This document shows, piece after piece, positions 17,287 to 26,496 of a DNA stretch of 44,280 bases (within the stretch, counting starts at the first letter, position 1; every line of letters begins with the position of its first letter). The DNA is from a bacterium. Lineage in GTDB: Bacteria; Bdellovibrionota_C; UBA2361; RFPC01. A model generated the notes under the pieces. That model saw only the letters and a list, made by a program, of their open reading frames with translations, did no database searches and was not told where the DNA came from. The stretch spans positions 1 to 44,280 of the forward strand of contig RFPC01000014.1 of the NCBI GenBank assembly GCA_009926305.1. The letters are read 5' to 3'. The translations under genes were made by a program, and so were the position numbers.

Positions 17287-17688
17287 ATGGCACAAGCAAA
17301 AGGTTCCGCAGGATCATCTCGAAAAAAGAAAACGAAGAAGAACGTACCGAACGGAGTCGTTCACATTCAAGCAACTTTTAACAATACGGTTGTGAGCATT
17401 ACCGACCCAACGGGGAATGTTGTTGCTTGGTCAAGTTCTGGTTGTAACGGATTTAAAGGCTCGAGAAAGTCTACCCCGTTTGCAGCTCAGGTAGCAGCAG
17501 AACAGGCTGCGCTGAAGGCAAGGGATGTTGGAATGCGTTCGGTTAGTGTGTTGGTGAAAGGACCAGGAGCAGGACGAGAGTCTGCTTTGCGTGCAATAGC
17601 ATCAGCTGGACTGAATATTTCTGTTATCAAGGATGTGACGCCGATCCCACACAATGGGTGTCGTCCACGAAAAAGTCGTCGAGTGTAG
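17287..17688 (+). CDS. rpsK: 30S ribosomal protein S11
   Basis: S11 (133 residues) forms the 30S platform near the mRNA exit. Diagnostic segments are '[20 protein letters not shown]', '[18 protein letters not shown]', '[15 protein letters not shown]' and the C-terminal '[18 protein letters not shown]'. It follows rpsM by 58 bp. Confidence 0.98.
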   Translation: MAQAKGSAGSSRKKKTKKNVPNGVVHIQATFNNTVVSITDPTGNVVAWSSSGCNGFKGSRKSTPFAAQVAAEQAALKARDVGMRSVSVLVKGPGAGRESALRAIASAGLNISVIKDVTPIPHNGCRPRKSRRV

Positions 17689-17781
17689 AGATTTTAGGAC
17701 TGAAGAAAAGAGGAAGTGCTGTGAGTGGTAGTCACGGCCTAATTCAAACGGAAGAAGAAGGAAGTTTTAGGGAGTAGTTGA

Positions 17782-18408
17782 ATGGCGAAGTATACGGGAC
17801 CTGTTTGTCGGTTATGCCGAAGAGAGGGAGAGAAGTTGTTCTTAAAGGGAGAGCGGTGTTACACGAGCAAGTGCACCGTCGAACGGCGCGAAGGTGGTCC
17901 GGGGCAACACGGGAAAGGTCGACAACAGTTTTCTGATTATAAAGTGCAGCTTCGCGCTAAGCAGAAAGTCCGTCGTTCTTACGGAGTGCTTGAGAAGAAG
18001 TTCCGGGACTACTTTAAGGTAGCAGCAAAGTCGAAGGGCGTGACTGGGACGGAGTTGTTGCAGCAGCTTGAGACGCGTCTTGACAATATTGTCTATCGCC
18101 TCGGATTTGGGACATCACGGGCTCACGCTCGTCAGGTAGTAAATCATGGCCATATCGTAGTGAACGGGAAGCGAGTGGATATTCCTTCATTTAAGGTGCG
18201 TGTCGGAGACGTGGTTGAGGTTCGTGAGAAGTCGAAGAAGGATTTAAGCATTGGTGCCGCGGTAGCACTGGGTGAGAGCCGTTCAATCCCTGAATGGCTT
18301 AATCTTGATCGGGAGCAGTTTCGCGGAACGGTAGTTGCGTTGCCAACGCGCGAGCAAATGCCTCAATCGTACCAAGAGCAGTTAATAGTGGAGCTTTACT
18401 CCAAGTAA
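17782..18408 (+). CDS. rpsD: 30S ribosomal protein S4, zinc type
   Basis: S4 (208 residues) nucleates 30S assembly. The N-terminal domain carries four cysteines in zinc-binding spacing (Cys9, Cys12, Cys26, Cys31). The S4 RNA-binding domain is at about 97-160, with 'LETRLDNIVYRLGFGTSRAH' and 'VVNHGHIVVNGKRVDIPSF'. GGGAG stands upstream of the ATG. Together with S14 and L36 it makes three zinc-form ribosomal proteins here. Confidence 0.97.
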   Translation: MAKYTGPVCRLCRREGEKLFLKGERCYTSKCTVERREGGPGQHGKGRQQFSDYKVQLRAKQKVRRSYGVLEKKFRDYFKVAAKSKGVTGTELLQQLETRLDNIVYRLGFGTSRAHARQVVNHGHIVVNGKRVDIPSFKVRVGDVVEVREKSKKDLSIGAAVALGESRSIPEWLNLDREQFRGTVVALPTREQMPQSYQEQLIVELYSK

Positions 18409-18521
18409 TAAGCGACGAGTAGTCAAAAAAGGTTCAGCCATGAAGGTGTTGAATCTTTGTAAGATTTGAGAAAAAGAGATTTTTGTCGAAGAGATAAATT
18501 TCATTTAGCGGAGACAAGAGA

Positions 18522-19541
18522 ATGAAAAGAGTTACGCTTCGGGACTTAATTAAGCCAAAGAGAGTAGAGATTGAGGCAAGTACACTGGATGATCGATATG
18601 GAAAGTTCGTTGCTGAACCACTAGAAAGAGGCTTCGGATTAACGGTAGGAAACAGCCTAAGAAGGATCCTGCTCTCGTCATTGCAGGGATCTGCCATTAC
18701 CGCTTTGCAGGTAGAAGGCGTAATGCATGAGTTCTCTACTATTCCGGGGGTTCTTGAGGATGTGACACAGATTGTATTGAACCTAAAAGAGGTGGTCACG
18801 CTTCTCGAGGAGAAGGATGAAGCGCATCTCTCTATTGATGCGAGTGGCCCTTGTGAAGTTACCGCGGGAATGTTTGGTGGTGACCCGGCTGTTGCGATTC
18901 TGAATCCTGACTTAAAGATAGCCACCTTGGGTGAAGGTGCTTCTCTGAAGATGAATGTGACCGTCAAGGTTGGCAGGGGATATGTATCAGCCGAAAGAAA
19001 TAAGGTTGAGGGTGCTCCAATGGGAACAGTTTTTATTGATTCTGTGTTCTCTCCAATTCGTCGGGTCAACCATGTCGTAACGAATGCTCGGGTAGGTCAG
19101 AGAACCGACTATGACAAGCTTACCATGGAAATCTGGACTGACGGGAGTATTGATTCACGGTCAGCCGTTGCACAAGCAGCTCATATTTTGGTTGATCAGT
19201 TAAATCTCTTTGTCGGTGATGGCTTAGTTGTAGAAGAGGAGCCAGTCATTGAAGAGGAGCCGAAAAAGCAGCTTAATGAAAACCTTTTCAGAAGAATTGA
19301 AGAGATTGAGCTAAGCGTGCGGAGTGCAAACTGTCTGGAGAACGCTGATATCAAGTATATCGGAGAGCTCGTTCAGCGTAGCGAAGCCGAGATGCTCAGA
19401 ACGAAGAATTTCGGAAGAAAGTCTCTGAATGAGATCAAAGAGATTCTTTCTGGTATGGGACTCTCGCTCGGAATGAGACTCGAAGAGTTTCCAGAGAGAG
19501 CAGCGCTCGATTCAATGCACCGGGAGCAGGTTGAGCAATAA
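18522..19541 (+). CDS. rpoA: RNA polymerase subunit alpha
   Basis: Alpha (339 residues) dimerises to start RNA polymerase assembly. Alpha-NTD is residues 1 to about 230, with '[20 protein letters not shown]' and '[18 protein letters not shown]'. An acidic linker ([14 protein letters not shown]) leads to alpha-CTD at about 255-325, with '[20 protein letters not shown]' and '[18 protein letters not shown]', which binds UP elements and activators. Usual place between rpsD and rplQ. Confidence 0.98.
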   Translation: MKRVTLRDLIKPKRVEIEASTLDDRYGKFVAEPLERGFGLTVGNSLRRILLSSLQGSAITALQVEGVMHEFSTIPGVLEDVTQIVLNLKEVVTLLEEKDEAHLSIDASGPCEVTAGMFGGDPAVAILNPDLKIATLGEGASLKMNVTVKVGRGYVSAERNKVEGAPMGTVFIDSVFSPIRRVNHVVTNARVGQRTDYDKLTMEIWTDGSIDSRSAVAQAAHILVDQLNLFVGDGLVVEEEPVIEEEPKKQLNENLFRRIEEIELSVRSANCLENADIKYIGELVQRSEAEMLRTKNFGRKSLNEIKEILSGMGLSLGMRLEEFPERAALDSMHREQVEQ

Positions 19542-19628
19542 AATAGTCAAACGTATTCAAGTATCGGGAACGAATGCGAGAGCAGTCATAAGGTCGAATG
19601 GATGGTGTTCGACAGGGAGTAAGGCAGA

Positions 19629-20123
19629 ATGAGACACGGAAAGGTATTAAGAAAGTTTGGTCGAGCACCATCCCATCGGAAGGCATTGCTCAAGAATCTT
19701 GCATCGTCGCTGATCAAGCATGAAAGGATTGAGACGACGCTGGCGAAGGCAAAAGATCTAAGGCGAGTGTCAGAGAAGCTGATCACCCTTGCTAAGGAAG
19801 ATACGCTTCACCGCCGACGGCTTGCGTACGGTTATCTGCCTGAAAAGAGCGTCGTCCATAAGCTCTTTGCTGAAGTAGGTCCAAAGTTTAAGCAGCGTCC
19901 TGGTGGGTATACACGGATACTGAAGACGGCGCGAAGAGCGGGTGATGCTGCTGAGATGGCTATCATCGAGTTAGTTCAAGAAGACTACAAACCAAAGTCT
20001 CCGAAGAAAAAGACACGTTCAAAAAAGAAAGAAGCGGCTCCAGTAGCAGCGAAAGCGAAAGTTGAGGAAGCTCCAGCAGAGGAGACTGAGACAGCTTCAG
20101 AAGAGCCGAAAGCTACTGAATAG
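19629..20123 (+). CDS. rplQ: 50S ribosomal protein L17 with Ala/Glu/Lys-rich tail
   Basis: L17 sits near the tunnel exit. The conserved core 'MRHGKVLRKFGRAPSHRKAL' to 'RPGGYTRILKTARRAGDAAE' covers about 115 residues. The remaining 45 residues are a low-complexity tail with a basic patch (SPKKKTRSKKKE) followed by an acidic Ala/Glu/Thr stretch. The tail makes the protein 164 residues; such tails are known in several phyla. It ends the ribosomal block, 20 bp before fabI. Confidence 0.96.
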   Translation: MRHGKVLRKFGRAPSHRKALLKNLASSLIKHERIETTLAKAKDLRRVSEKLITLAKEDTLHRRRLAYGYLPEKSVVHKLFAEVGPKFKQRPGGYTRILKTARRAGDAAEMAIIELVQEDYKPKSPKKKTRSKKKEAAPVAAKAKVEEAPAEETETASEEPKATE

Positions 20124-20143
20124 GTGGCATCTGGAGAGAAAAG

Positions 20144-20905
20144 ATGTTTCAAGGAAAGAAAGTCCTCGTCCTCGGAGTAGCGAACAAAAAAAGCATTGCT
20201 TGGGCGGTAGCTGAGGCGCTCCACAAACAGGGGGCAGAGCTCGCATTCACGTATGTGAATGAGGCCATCGAAAAAAGAGTCCGTCCACTTGCAGAATCCC
20301 TCCAAGGGTCGTTGATTCTCCCTTGTGATGTCCAGTCTGATGAAGAGATAGAGAACCTTTTTACTGAGCTTGGGGAGCGATGGGGAACTCTTGATGGGGT
20401 GGTGCACTCTGTTGCATACGCTGAACGAGAAGACCTTCAAAATCCATTCTCAGAGACATCTCGAAGTGGTTTCCATACTGCTCTTGACGTAAGTGCTTAC
20501 TCACTTGTCGCAGTAGCAGGTCGTGCAAAGAAAATGATGAAAGAAGGCTCGAGTATCATAACTATGAGCTATCTTGGTGCCGAAAGGGCTGTTGAGAATT
20601 ATAACGTGATGGGAGTTGCGAAGGCAGCGCTTGAAGCAAGCGTTCGTTATCTTGCTGCTGACCTTGGACCGAGCGGCATACGAGTGAATGCTGTTTCTCC
20701 AGGCCCCATTAAAACACTTGCTGCTTCGGGTATTCCAAAATTTAAAGAGCTGCTCGCGCACTTTTCTGAAAAGGCTCCGCTTCGTCGAACAGTGGATACT
20801 GTTGATGTTGCTGGTACCTCCCTTTACCTCTTGAGTGAGTTGGGGTCAGGCGTTACTGGTGAGACCATATACGTCGACGGCGGTTACTCGATTACTGGAG
20901 CATAA
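20144..20905 (+). CDS. fabI: Enoyl-[acyl-carrier-protein] reductase (NADH) FabI
   Basis: FabI reduces trans-2-enoyl-ACP in the last step of each fatty-acid elongation cycle. The protein (253 residues) is an atypical SDR. A Rossmann start 'KKVLVLGVANKKSIAWAVAE' is at 5-24. The catalytic Tyr153 and Lys160 stand in the FabI-specific Y-x6-K spacing (YNVMGVAK), with the second conserved Tyr at 143. 'GIRVNAVSPGPIKTLAASGI' is typical. It starts 20 bp after rplQ and probably shares its transcript. A FabI of this type is the usual triclosan target. Confidence 0.95.
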   Translation: MFQGKKVLVLGVANKKSIAWAVAEALHKQGAELAFTYVNEAIEKRVRPLAESLQGSLILPCDVQSDEEIENLFTELGERWGTLDGVVHSVAYAEREDLQNPFSETSRSGFHTALDVSAYSLVAVAGRAKKMMKEGSSIITMSYLGAERAVENYNVMGVAKAALEASVRYLAADLGPSGIRVNAVSPGPIKTLAASGIPKFKELLAHFSEKAPLRRTVDTVDVAGTSLYLLSELGSGVTGETIYVDGGYSITGA

Positions 20906-21123
20906 TCTCCAACCTATAACAGCTTACGGACAAATCTTAGCTTCTCCTCTTTGCTGGGCTAGAGAGCTGCGCGTACATACCGTTTGTAATTTCCTGTGGG
21001 TATTATGCTGAGTGTTGAGGGTTTGGTGAGTACAGGAGAGAAAAGAGTGCTAACGGACCCCCTTTCCGAGTTCTTTCGAAGCTTTATCTTTTTCGTTGTG
21101 AAGCAGTATGCTTGTATAGTGTC

Positions 21124-21462
21124 ATGAAAGATTCAGACTCGTCTCTCTCCATTCTACTTCTTGACCTCACCCGCCATATACTGGATGAGAGTGGTGCATC
21201 TGCGGAAAAGAAGCTCGAACTTCTTGAGCAATACTCAGATACCTTTGACCAGTTGTTAGCGAGTGATGAGTTCACAAGACTATCTTCTGAGCAGCTACGT
21301 GAGATAGAAACCCGTCACGAGCGAGTAATGACATGGGCTCGAAATTTAGAGACAGAATTTTCTCACGAGATGGTAGGCTTGAGAAAGAAAGGAGTGGGGC
21401 TGGTAAAGTACCTCGATGTCTTGCCGAAGCGACTTAGTGTAAGGAACGTTAAAAAGGGATAA
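21124..21462 (+). CDS. Small helical protein of unknown function
   Basis: The product is 112 residues, charged, with no signal peptide or membrane segment, and predicted mostly helical (for example residues 20-100 rich in Leu, Glu and Arg). I do not recognise a family. The composition and helix-pair layout, ending 'LRKKGVGLVKYLDVLPK', faintly resemble flagellar export chaperones of the FliT/FlgN type, but this is only an impression. No clear Shine-Dalgarno sequence precedes ATG 21124; a TTG at 21112 is an alternative. It is 11 bp upstream of the DUF4412 gene, so probably co-transcribed. Confidence 0.7.
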   Translation: MKDSDSSLSILLLDLTRHILDESGASAEKKLELLEQYSDTFDQLLASDEFTRLSSEQLREIETRHERVMTWARNLETEFSHEMVGLRKKGVGLVKYLDVLPKRLSVRNVKKG

Positions 21463-21473
21463 GGAGAGCGCTC

Positions 21474-22286
21474 ATGCAGCCTAGATACATTTGTTTATTT
21501 CATCTCGTACTCACGATAGTTGGATTCGTAAGTATTCCCTCTGTCTCTTCAGCAGATGTCACACTTCATATCACGAGTCCACGTGGCGAAGGAAAGATTC
21601 TTGTAAAGAATGGGATGATCCGTATGTTCGGGAGTAATGGGCAAGGGGATGCAGCAGGTGAAATGATCTTTAAAGGTCCAAAGGAAGGAATCATCGTGGT
21701 TGATGCAAGCCGCAAAGAGGCTACGGTTATGACAGAGGCTGACTTCCAGAAAATGGGGCAACGGCTTGGAAACATCATGGCGAGAATGCAAGAGCAAATG
21801 CAGCATATGTCGGCCGAGCAACGTGAAAAGATGCAGCAAATGATGGGAGTAAAAATGCCATCCCAGGGACAGCAGCAAGAGGCCTCCTTGCAGGTCACCC
21901 AAACGGGGAAAACAAAGAAACTCTTAGGAACGGAATGCGCGCAGTATCTTGTTACGAGAAATGGGGAGATATCCTTTGAATATTGGATCGCTCCAAAAAG
22001 CTCGATAGATGGAGGAGAGGAGGCGGTACGTGCCTTCGCATCCATGGGAAATTTTTTCTCGAATCTTTTTGAGACACTCCATGAGACTCCCCTGCAGTCA
22101 ATGTTAAACAATCCGTACGCTGCAATGGGTCAGATAGATGGTGTTCCACTCGAGACAATCCAATACAAAAATGGGAGCAAAGGCTCCTCGACGCTAATTA
22201 CACGTATTACCCAAGAGTCGGTACCAGAAGGCCTCTTCCGTATCCCAGAGGGTTATAAAGTGACGCGTCCAGCTGATCAACTATAA
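21474..22286 (+). CDS. DUF4412-type periplasmic protein
   Basis: The product is 270 residues with an N-terminal signal peptide (hydrophobic 7-25, likely cleaved after 'SVSSA'). The body fits DUF4412: beta-rich halves ('ITSPRGEGKILVKNGMIRMF' and 'TKKLLGTECAQYLVTRNGEI') flank a Met/Gln-rich helix (about 95-140, MARMQEQMQHMSAEQREKMQ). The C-terminal 'VPEGLFRIPEGYKV' is typical for proteins of this DUF. Function unknown. AAGGAGAG upstream of the ATG. Neighbour of LPS-export genes, so an envelope role is plausible. Confidence 0.8.
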   Translation: MQPRYICLFHLVLTIVGFVSIPSVSSADVTLHITSPRGEGKILVKNGMIRMFGSNGQGDAAGEMIFKGPKEGIIVVDASRKEATVMTEADFQKMGQRLGNIMARMQEQMQHMSAEQREKMQQMMGVKMPSQGQQQEASLQVTQTGKTKKLLGTECAQYLVTRNGEISFEYWIAPKSSIDGGEEAVRAFASMGNFFSNLFETLHETPLQSMLNNPYAAMGQIDGVPLETIQYKNGSKGSSTLITRITQESVPEGLFRIPEGYKVTRPADQL

Positions 22287-22374
22287 GTGATGGAGGGGCT
22301 CAGGAGTTAGAGAGTCTTGTTTGCGATATGGGCAAGAAGACACTGGAGATCAAGAAGAGCGAAAAAGAGCAGAG

Positions 22375-23466
22375 ATGAATATTATCACTCGCTATATTTA
22401 TCACCAGGTTATCAGGAATCTAGCGCTTAGTGTTTTTATCTTCAGTGCACTGTTTCTCTTTGTTGATTTCTTTGATCGTATAGATTCTATTCTTGAAAGA
22501 GAGTCATCATTCGGGACTATGCTCTCATACTTTTCGCTCAAGCTCCCATATTTTCTTCTGATGACGCTTCCCATCAGTATGCTGGTAGCTGCTCTTTTTA
22601 CGATCGGACTTCTAACACGAAGTTCTGAGTTGACTGCAATGCGGGCCTCTGGATTTACCCTTTTTTCTTTGTCTCGCCCAATCTTTGTTGTTGGTTTAGG
22701 TGTGTCCTTATTCTCTTTTTTATTGAGCGAAACCGTTATCCCATACTCTCAGCGTCGCGTGCACGAAATGTGGAATGTGGATATTAAGCAACGCGATCAG
22801 GATGGCCATTACGACCGTCGTAGATTTTGGTTTCGAGAGGGCGATGATTTCTATTCTATTTCATTATTTGACTCCAGGGAGAATGCACTTCTTGACCTCT
22901 CTATTCTTTCACTTGATAGTTCTTTTTTAATGCGACGAAGACGAGATGCTCATAAGGCAGTCTATCTGAGTGATTCTCTTGGTTGGAATATGAGTGGTGT
23001 TGTGGAAAAGAGCTTTGACAGTCAGGGAATGAGTAACAAGCTCGACTTTCAATCTTTACCCCTTCCGATTAGTGCTAGTCCAAAAAAGTTCTATATTACG
23101 AAGACGGATCCTGCGACGATGAGTTATCGTGAATTAAAAGAGTTTATTCAAGAGCAAGAGAGGAATGGGCTATCTACCACGAGCTATCTTGGTGATCTGT
23201 ATTCGAAGTTGGCCTTCCCTTTCATTAATCTCATTGTTCCTTTATTAGTCATCCCGTTTGCGGTTGGCTCAAGTCGAACAAAAAGTCTGGCAGGAGCAGC
23301 TCTAGCGGCAGTGATAACGGGCTTCTCGTACCACATTATTCACTCTCTTGCGATTGCATTATCAAGAGCTGAGCTTTGGCCACCATTGCTGTCAGCATGG
23401 GCAGCAAATATTGTGCTCTCGGCAGTTGGTCTGGTGCTCTTTCTAGGTGCTGAGGCACCGGAATGA
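22375..23466 (+). CDS. lptG: LptF/LptG-family LPS export permease (LptG-like)
   Basis: These permeases form the inner-membrane core of the LptB2FG ABC exporter that extracts LPS. I choose ATG 22375 (MNIITRYIYHQVIRNLALSV), 363 residues; an upstream start at 22321 adds a hydrophilic tail not seen in the family. There are three N-terminal TM segments including 'LPISMLVAALFTIGLLTRSS' and 'ELTAMRASGFT', then a periplasmic beta-jellyroll part (about 140-260), then three TM segments. 'MSYRELKEFIQEQERNGLST' before TM4 resembles LptG more than LptF. The partner LptF is not in the window. Confidence 0.85.
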   Translation: MNIITRYIYHQVIRNLALSVFIFSALFLFVDFFDRIDSILERESSFGTMLSYFSLKLPYFLLMTLPISMLVAALFTIGLLTRSSELTAMRASGFTLFSLSRPIFVVGLGVSLFSFLLSETVIPYSQRRVHEMWNVDIKQRDQDGHYDRRRFWFREGDDFYSISLFDSRENALLDLSILSLDSSFLMRRRRDAHKAVYLSDSLGWNMSGVVEKSFDSQGMSNKLDFQSLPLPISASPKKFYITKTDPATMSYRELKEFIQEQERNGLSTTSYLGDLYSKLAFPFINLIVPLLVIPFAVGSSRTKSLAGAALAAVITGFSYHIIHSLAIALSRAELWPPLLSAWAANIVLSAVGLVLFLGAEAPE

Positions 23467-23483
23467 TGATTGGAGGAATAAAA

Positions 23484-24368
23484 ATGGCTTGTCTGAGAAA
23501 GGGAGTTATATCAGTTTTTTTCGTTTCACTGTTCTTGGCTGCTTCTGTATTGCAGGCAGAAGTAAAGAGAGAAGCGGTTCAGTATTATGATGGAGATGTT
23601 CCTCTTAAGGGCTATTTAGTCCTGCCTGATACCATCTATGCCACTGGTCAGACTCCTGCGGCTATACTTGTGCATGAGTGGTGGGGCCATGATGAGTTCA
23701 TTAAAGAGGCGGCTATAAGACTCGCGAAAGAGCTCGGAATAGTAGCATTTGCCATAGATATGTTTGGCAATGGGCGAGTTGCGAAGCATCCGGAGGACGC
23801 TAAGCGCTTCTCAGGTGAAATTCTTAAGACGAAAGGGCTTAGAGAGAAACGGTTTCGTGCGGCATTGAAGTATCTCTCATCGCATTCAGACGTAGATAAG
23901 GAAAAGATTGTTGCTCTCGGTTTTTGCTTTGGCGGTAGTACCGTGCTGGATATGGCAAGACTTAATCTTCCGCTTTCGGGAGTTGTGAGTTTTCATGGGG
24001 GACTCGATTCAAAGATTGAAGGTGGTAAGATCGCATCTCGCATACTGGTGTTCGTTGGAGAGCATGACACGCTCATACCAAAGGAGGAGCGAGAGAGGTT
24101 TCAGAACGAAATGCGGCAGGCAAACGCTGACGCAGAGCTTCTGGTTTTGGCGGGTGCACGGCATAGCTTTATGAATCCAAGAGCGGATGAGTATAAAAAG
24201 GAGTTCGGATTGGATATGGGATACCATCAGCGTGCAGCTGAGCTTGCATGGTCTGGAACCTATGCGTTTATTCGGCAGCTTTTCCCGAGAGATAAGCGTA
24301 TTGTAGAGGAAAAGCCTCCGTGCATCGGATGTGGAATATGGGATGAATCGAGCTCTGTTAAGGGTTGA
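23484..24368 (+). CDS. Secreted dienelactone-hydrolase-family protein
   Basis: This is an alpha/beta hydrolase of the DLH family. The start at ATG 23484 is set by a perfect GGAGG eight bases upstream; a longer frame from 23463 overlaps lptG. It has a signal peptide (residues 1-25, ending LQA). The catalytic triad is visible: Cys148 in GFCFGGS, Asp195 in GEHDTL and His227 in ARHSFMNP, plus the conserved Glu65 in VHEWWG. The C-terminus has a CIGCG pair. Periplasmic location and substrate are inferred or unknown. Sits between lptG and lptE. Confidence 0.85.
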   Translation: MACLRKGVISVFFVSLFLAASVLQAEVKREAVQYYDGDVPLKGYLVLPDTIYATGQTPAAILVHEWWGHDEFIKEAAIRLAKELGIVAFAIDMFGNGRVAKHPEDAKRFSGEILKTKGLREKRFRAALKYLSSHSDVDKEKIVALGFCFGGSTVLDMARLNLPLSGVVSFHGGLDSKIEGGKIASRILVFVGEHDTLIPKEERERFQNEMRQANADAELLVLAGARHSFMNPRADEYKKEFGLDMGYHQRAAELAWSGTYAFIRQLFPRDKRIVEEKPPCIGCGIWDESSSVKG

Positions 24369-24384
24369 AGAGCTGTGTCAGACT

Positions 24385-24454
24385 AAGGCCATGATCGTAA
24401 GGTCATGATCATAAGGCTATGATCATAAAGCTGTGATCTTAAGGCTGTGGTCAA
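24385..24454 (+). repeat. Five-unit 14-bp degenerate tandem array upstream of lptE
   Basis: Units: AAGGCCATGATCGT, AAGGTCATGATCAT, AAGGCTATGATCAT, AAAGCTGTGATCTT and AAGGCTGTGGTCAA, contiguous from 24385 to 24454. Central units contain the palindrome ATGATCAT. The array ends 16 bp before the lptE ATG. It is not a CRISPR, as there are no spacers. It may be a set of binding sites or a replication-slippage product. Confidence 0.95.
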
Positions 24455-24470
24455 TTGTAATGGGGAGAGC

Positions 24471-25133
24471 ATGAAAGAGTTAAAAGTAATCCGAGCAGGT
24501 TTTCTTCTATCCAAGATGAGACAAAATCTTGTGGACAGTACTCGCATTGGAGTACTCGCTATTTCCTTATTCGTAACTGGTTTCGTCGGCGGATGTGGTT
24601 ATCAGTTTCGAGGCTCAGAGAGCGCTCTACCCCCAGATATCCGTACCGTTTATATTCCAAGGGTATCGAATCAGAGTACGGAAGCACAGGTGGATAATCT
24701 GCTTACAGAGGCATTGCGTGACGAGTTTGAAAGGTATGGTGTGCTCACAGTAGTAGATCGCGCATCTGAGGCCGACGCAACACTCGATACGACTATTAGC
24801 AGTGTGCTTCAGGAGAGAGGAGCCACGACGTCTAACACCGATATTGCACTGCAAATGTTTACGGTGATGACCGTGGAATCTGAATTGAGACGGCGTAATG
24901 GGGTGCTCCTTTGGAGGACGGGAAATCTGCGTGTTTCGAAAGCATTTGGAGCTCAGAGTGGAGTTGTCGTGACCTCTTCGGCTGACTTTGCTGGCGGGTC
25001 GATGGGAACATCAGACTTTTCTAATCTGAGCGACCGAGAAGTGAGTCGAGGACAGGAACAACAGGCGCTTGAGGATCTGACATCAACGGTAGCTCAGCGA
25101 ATTTATTCAGAAGCTGTACTTCCTGAGTTCTAA
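24471..25133 (+). CDS. lptE: LPS-assembly lipoprotein LptE
   Basis: LptE plugs the outer-membrane LPS translocon LptD. The start at ATG 24471 follows GGGGAG; ATG 24516 is an alternative. A signal sequence ends in a lipobox VGGC (Cys about 44), followed by the typical 'GYQFRGSESALPPDIRTVYI' start of mature LptE. 'NQSTEAQVDNLLTEALRDEF' and a C-terminal 'VAQRIYSEAVLPEF' complete the fold. 220 residues. Close to the LptG-like permease, forming a small LPS-export neighbourhood. Confidence 0.88.
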   Translation: MKELKVIRAGFLLSKMRQNLVDSTRIGVLAISLFVTGFVGGCGYQFRGSESALPPDIRTVYIPRVSNQSTEAQVDNLLTEALRDEFERYGVLTVVDRASEADATLDTTISSVLQERGATTSNTDIALQMFTVMTVESELRRRNGVLLWRTGNLRVSKAFGAQSGVVVTSSADFAGGSMGTSDFSNLSDREVSRGQEQQALEDLTSTVAQRIYSEAVLPEF

Positions 25134-25158
25134 CGGACTTGCCTTTTTAGAGTATCGA

Positions 25159-26496
25159 GTGGATGCAAACTATATTCTTGCATGGTTAGTTGGAATTGGA
25201 GCGGTATTAACTGCTCTCCGTACTCGGGGTCGCAGTGAGATAGAGTTACGGACACTATTTTGGTGCGCTATTCTTATACTCGCTGCTCTCTCAGTTGGGG
25301 CACTTTTTTTGCCCTCTGTTATAGGCTATCTCGTCTTTCTCCCATGGCTTTTCGGAATCATACTTCAGCAGATACTCCTCTCTAAAGTGATCATGCTCTT
25401 TGAAGAAGGGGAGCTGGAGCGTCTCTCCAAGCTTTTACACCGTGTATCTCTCGTTCCTCTGTTTAGGATCTGGGGCCACTTATGGAAGAAGCTTATTTTC
25501 ATCGAAAAGTCGTTTTCATTTGAAATATCACAAAGTGAGCAAGAGATGCTGCTCCAAATAGCAACTACTCCATCCTTTGTTGCTATTTATGCAAGAGCAC
25601 GACTGCTCTTTTTTTCACAGGCATGGGATGAATTAGAGAAATTCTCGAGAGTAATTTTAGAAGATGGGGCAAGACGATATTCTCCTTTTTTCATGCAAAT
25701 GAGACTTCTTGCGCTGCTCTTCCAAGGCAGACGTGATGTTTTTGAAGAGGTGCTGCAGAGGTATATGACCACTCTTCCTTCACAAGCCAGTCGTGAACGT
25801 ATGGTAAGATGTCTTCGTTCTTATGCTCCCGAAGAACTACACTCTGCTCTTTTCGCTTCCGTGAATGTATCCGTGAAGGATGACTCGGCTCTTCCACAGG
25901 GAATGCCTTTAGGCGTTCAGATAATTCTTGGCATCCTTTTGAGTGGCTTCTTTGCGCAGCTTCTATTTGGTCATGAACGCGTGCTCTCACTATTTGCCTT
26001 CGATCCATATCTTATTATTGTTTATGATCAGTGGTGGAGACTTCTTACCTGTGGATTAGTGCACGCCGGCGGGCTTCACTTTCTCTCAAATAGTCTTGGA
26101 ATATTCCTGCTTGGGCCGTTTCTTGCTCGATACATGGGCAATATAAGATTTTTGTCTTTTTTCATCCTTGCAGTAATAGGCGCTTCGCTTTGGATGTTGA
26201 TGCTCATGTGGTTCAGCTTGATTGATCCAAAGCCGATGATTGGTGCATCAGGTGGCGTTATGGGATTAGTCGGCGGCTACTTTTCTTTCTACATTATCTC
26301 TTATTGGAAGTCGGGCTCTTTGTATCATCGAGAGCAGTTGAAGTCTGTGCTTGTTATCATAGCGCTACAGACTCTTTTTGATATCTCAACCCCACAGGTT
26401 AGCTTCCTTGCTCACTTCGGTGGGCTTCTCAGTGGTATTTCCCTCTTCTTCTTTACTTCTCTTTTTTCTCGCCGAGTCTGGGAAAAAGATTCTTAA
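25159..26496 (+). CDS. Rhomboid-family intramembrane serine protease with long N-terminal region
   Basis: Rhomboids cut transmembrane substrates within the membrane. The C-terminal part (about 250-440) has six TM segments with all motifs: 'HAGGLHFLSN' (His302, His307, Asn311), the nucleophile Ser364 in GASGG, and His419 in AHFGG. The first 245 residues add two TM segments (about 32-80) and a helical, cytoplasmic repeat-like part ('FSQAWDELEKFSRVILEDGA', 'LLFQGRRDVFEEVLQRYM') of TPR-like feel. GTG start, 25 bp after lptE. It ends tail-to-tail with ampD, sharing TTAA. Confidence 0.88.
   Translation: MDANYILAWLVGIGAVLTALRTRGRSEIELRTLFWCAILILAALSVGALFLPSVIGYLVFLPWLFGIILQQILLSKVIMLFEEGELERLSKLLHRVSLVPLFRIWGHLWKKLIFIEKSFSFEISQSEQEMLLQIATTPSFVAIYARARLLFFSQAWDELEKFSRVILEDGARRYSPFFMQMRLLALLFQGRRDVFEEVLQRYMTTLPSQASRERMVRCLRSYAPEELHSALFASVNVSVKDDSALPQGMPLGVQIILGILLSGFFAQLLFGHERVLSLFAFDPYLIIVYDQWWRLLTCGLVHAGGLHFLSNSLGIFLLGPFLARYMGNIRFLSFFILAVIGASLWMLMLMWFSLIDPKPMIGASGGVMGLVGGYFSFYIISYWKSGSLYHREQLKSVLVIIALQTLFDISTPQVSFLAHFGGLLSGISLFFFTSLFSRRVWEKDS

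Noticed and set aside
21566-22111. 181-residue antisense frame over the DUF4412 gene
   Set aside because: The + strand product has a signal peptide, family features and an SD; the antisense frame has none.
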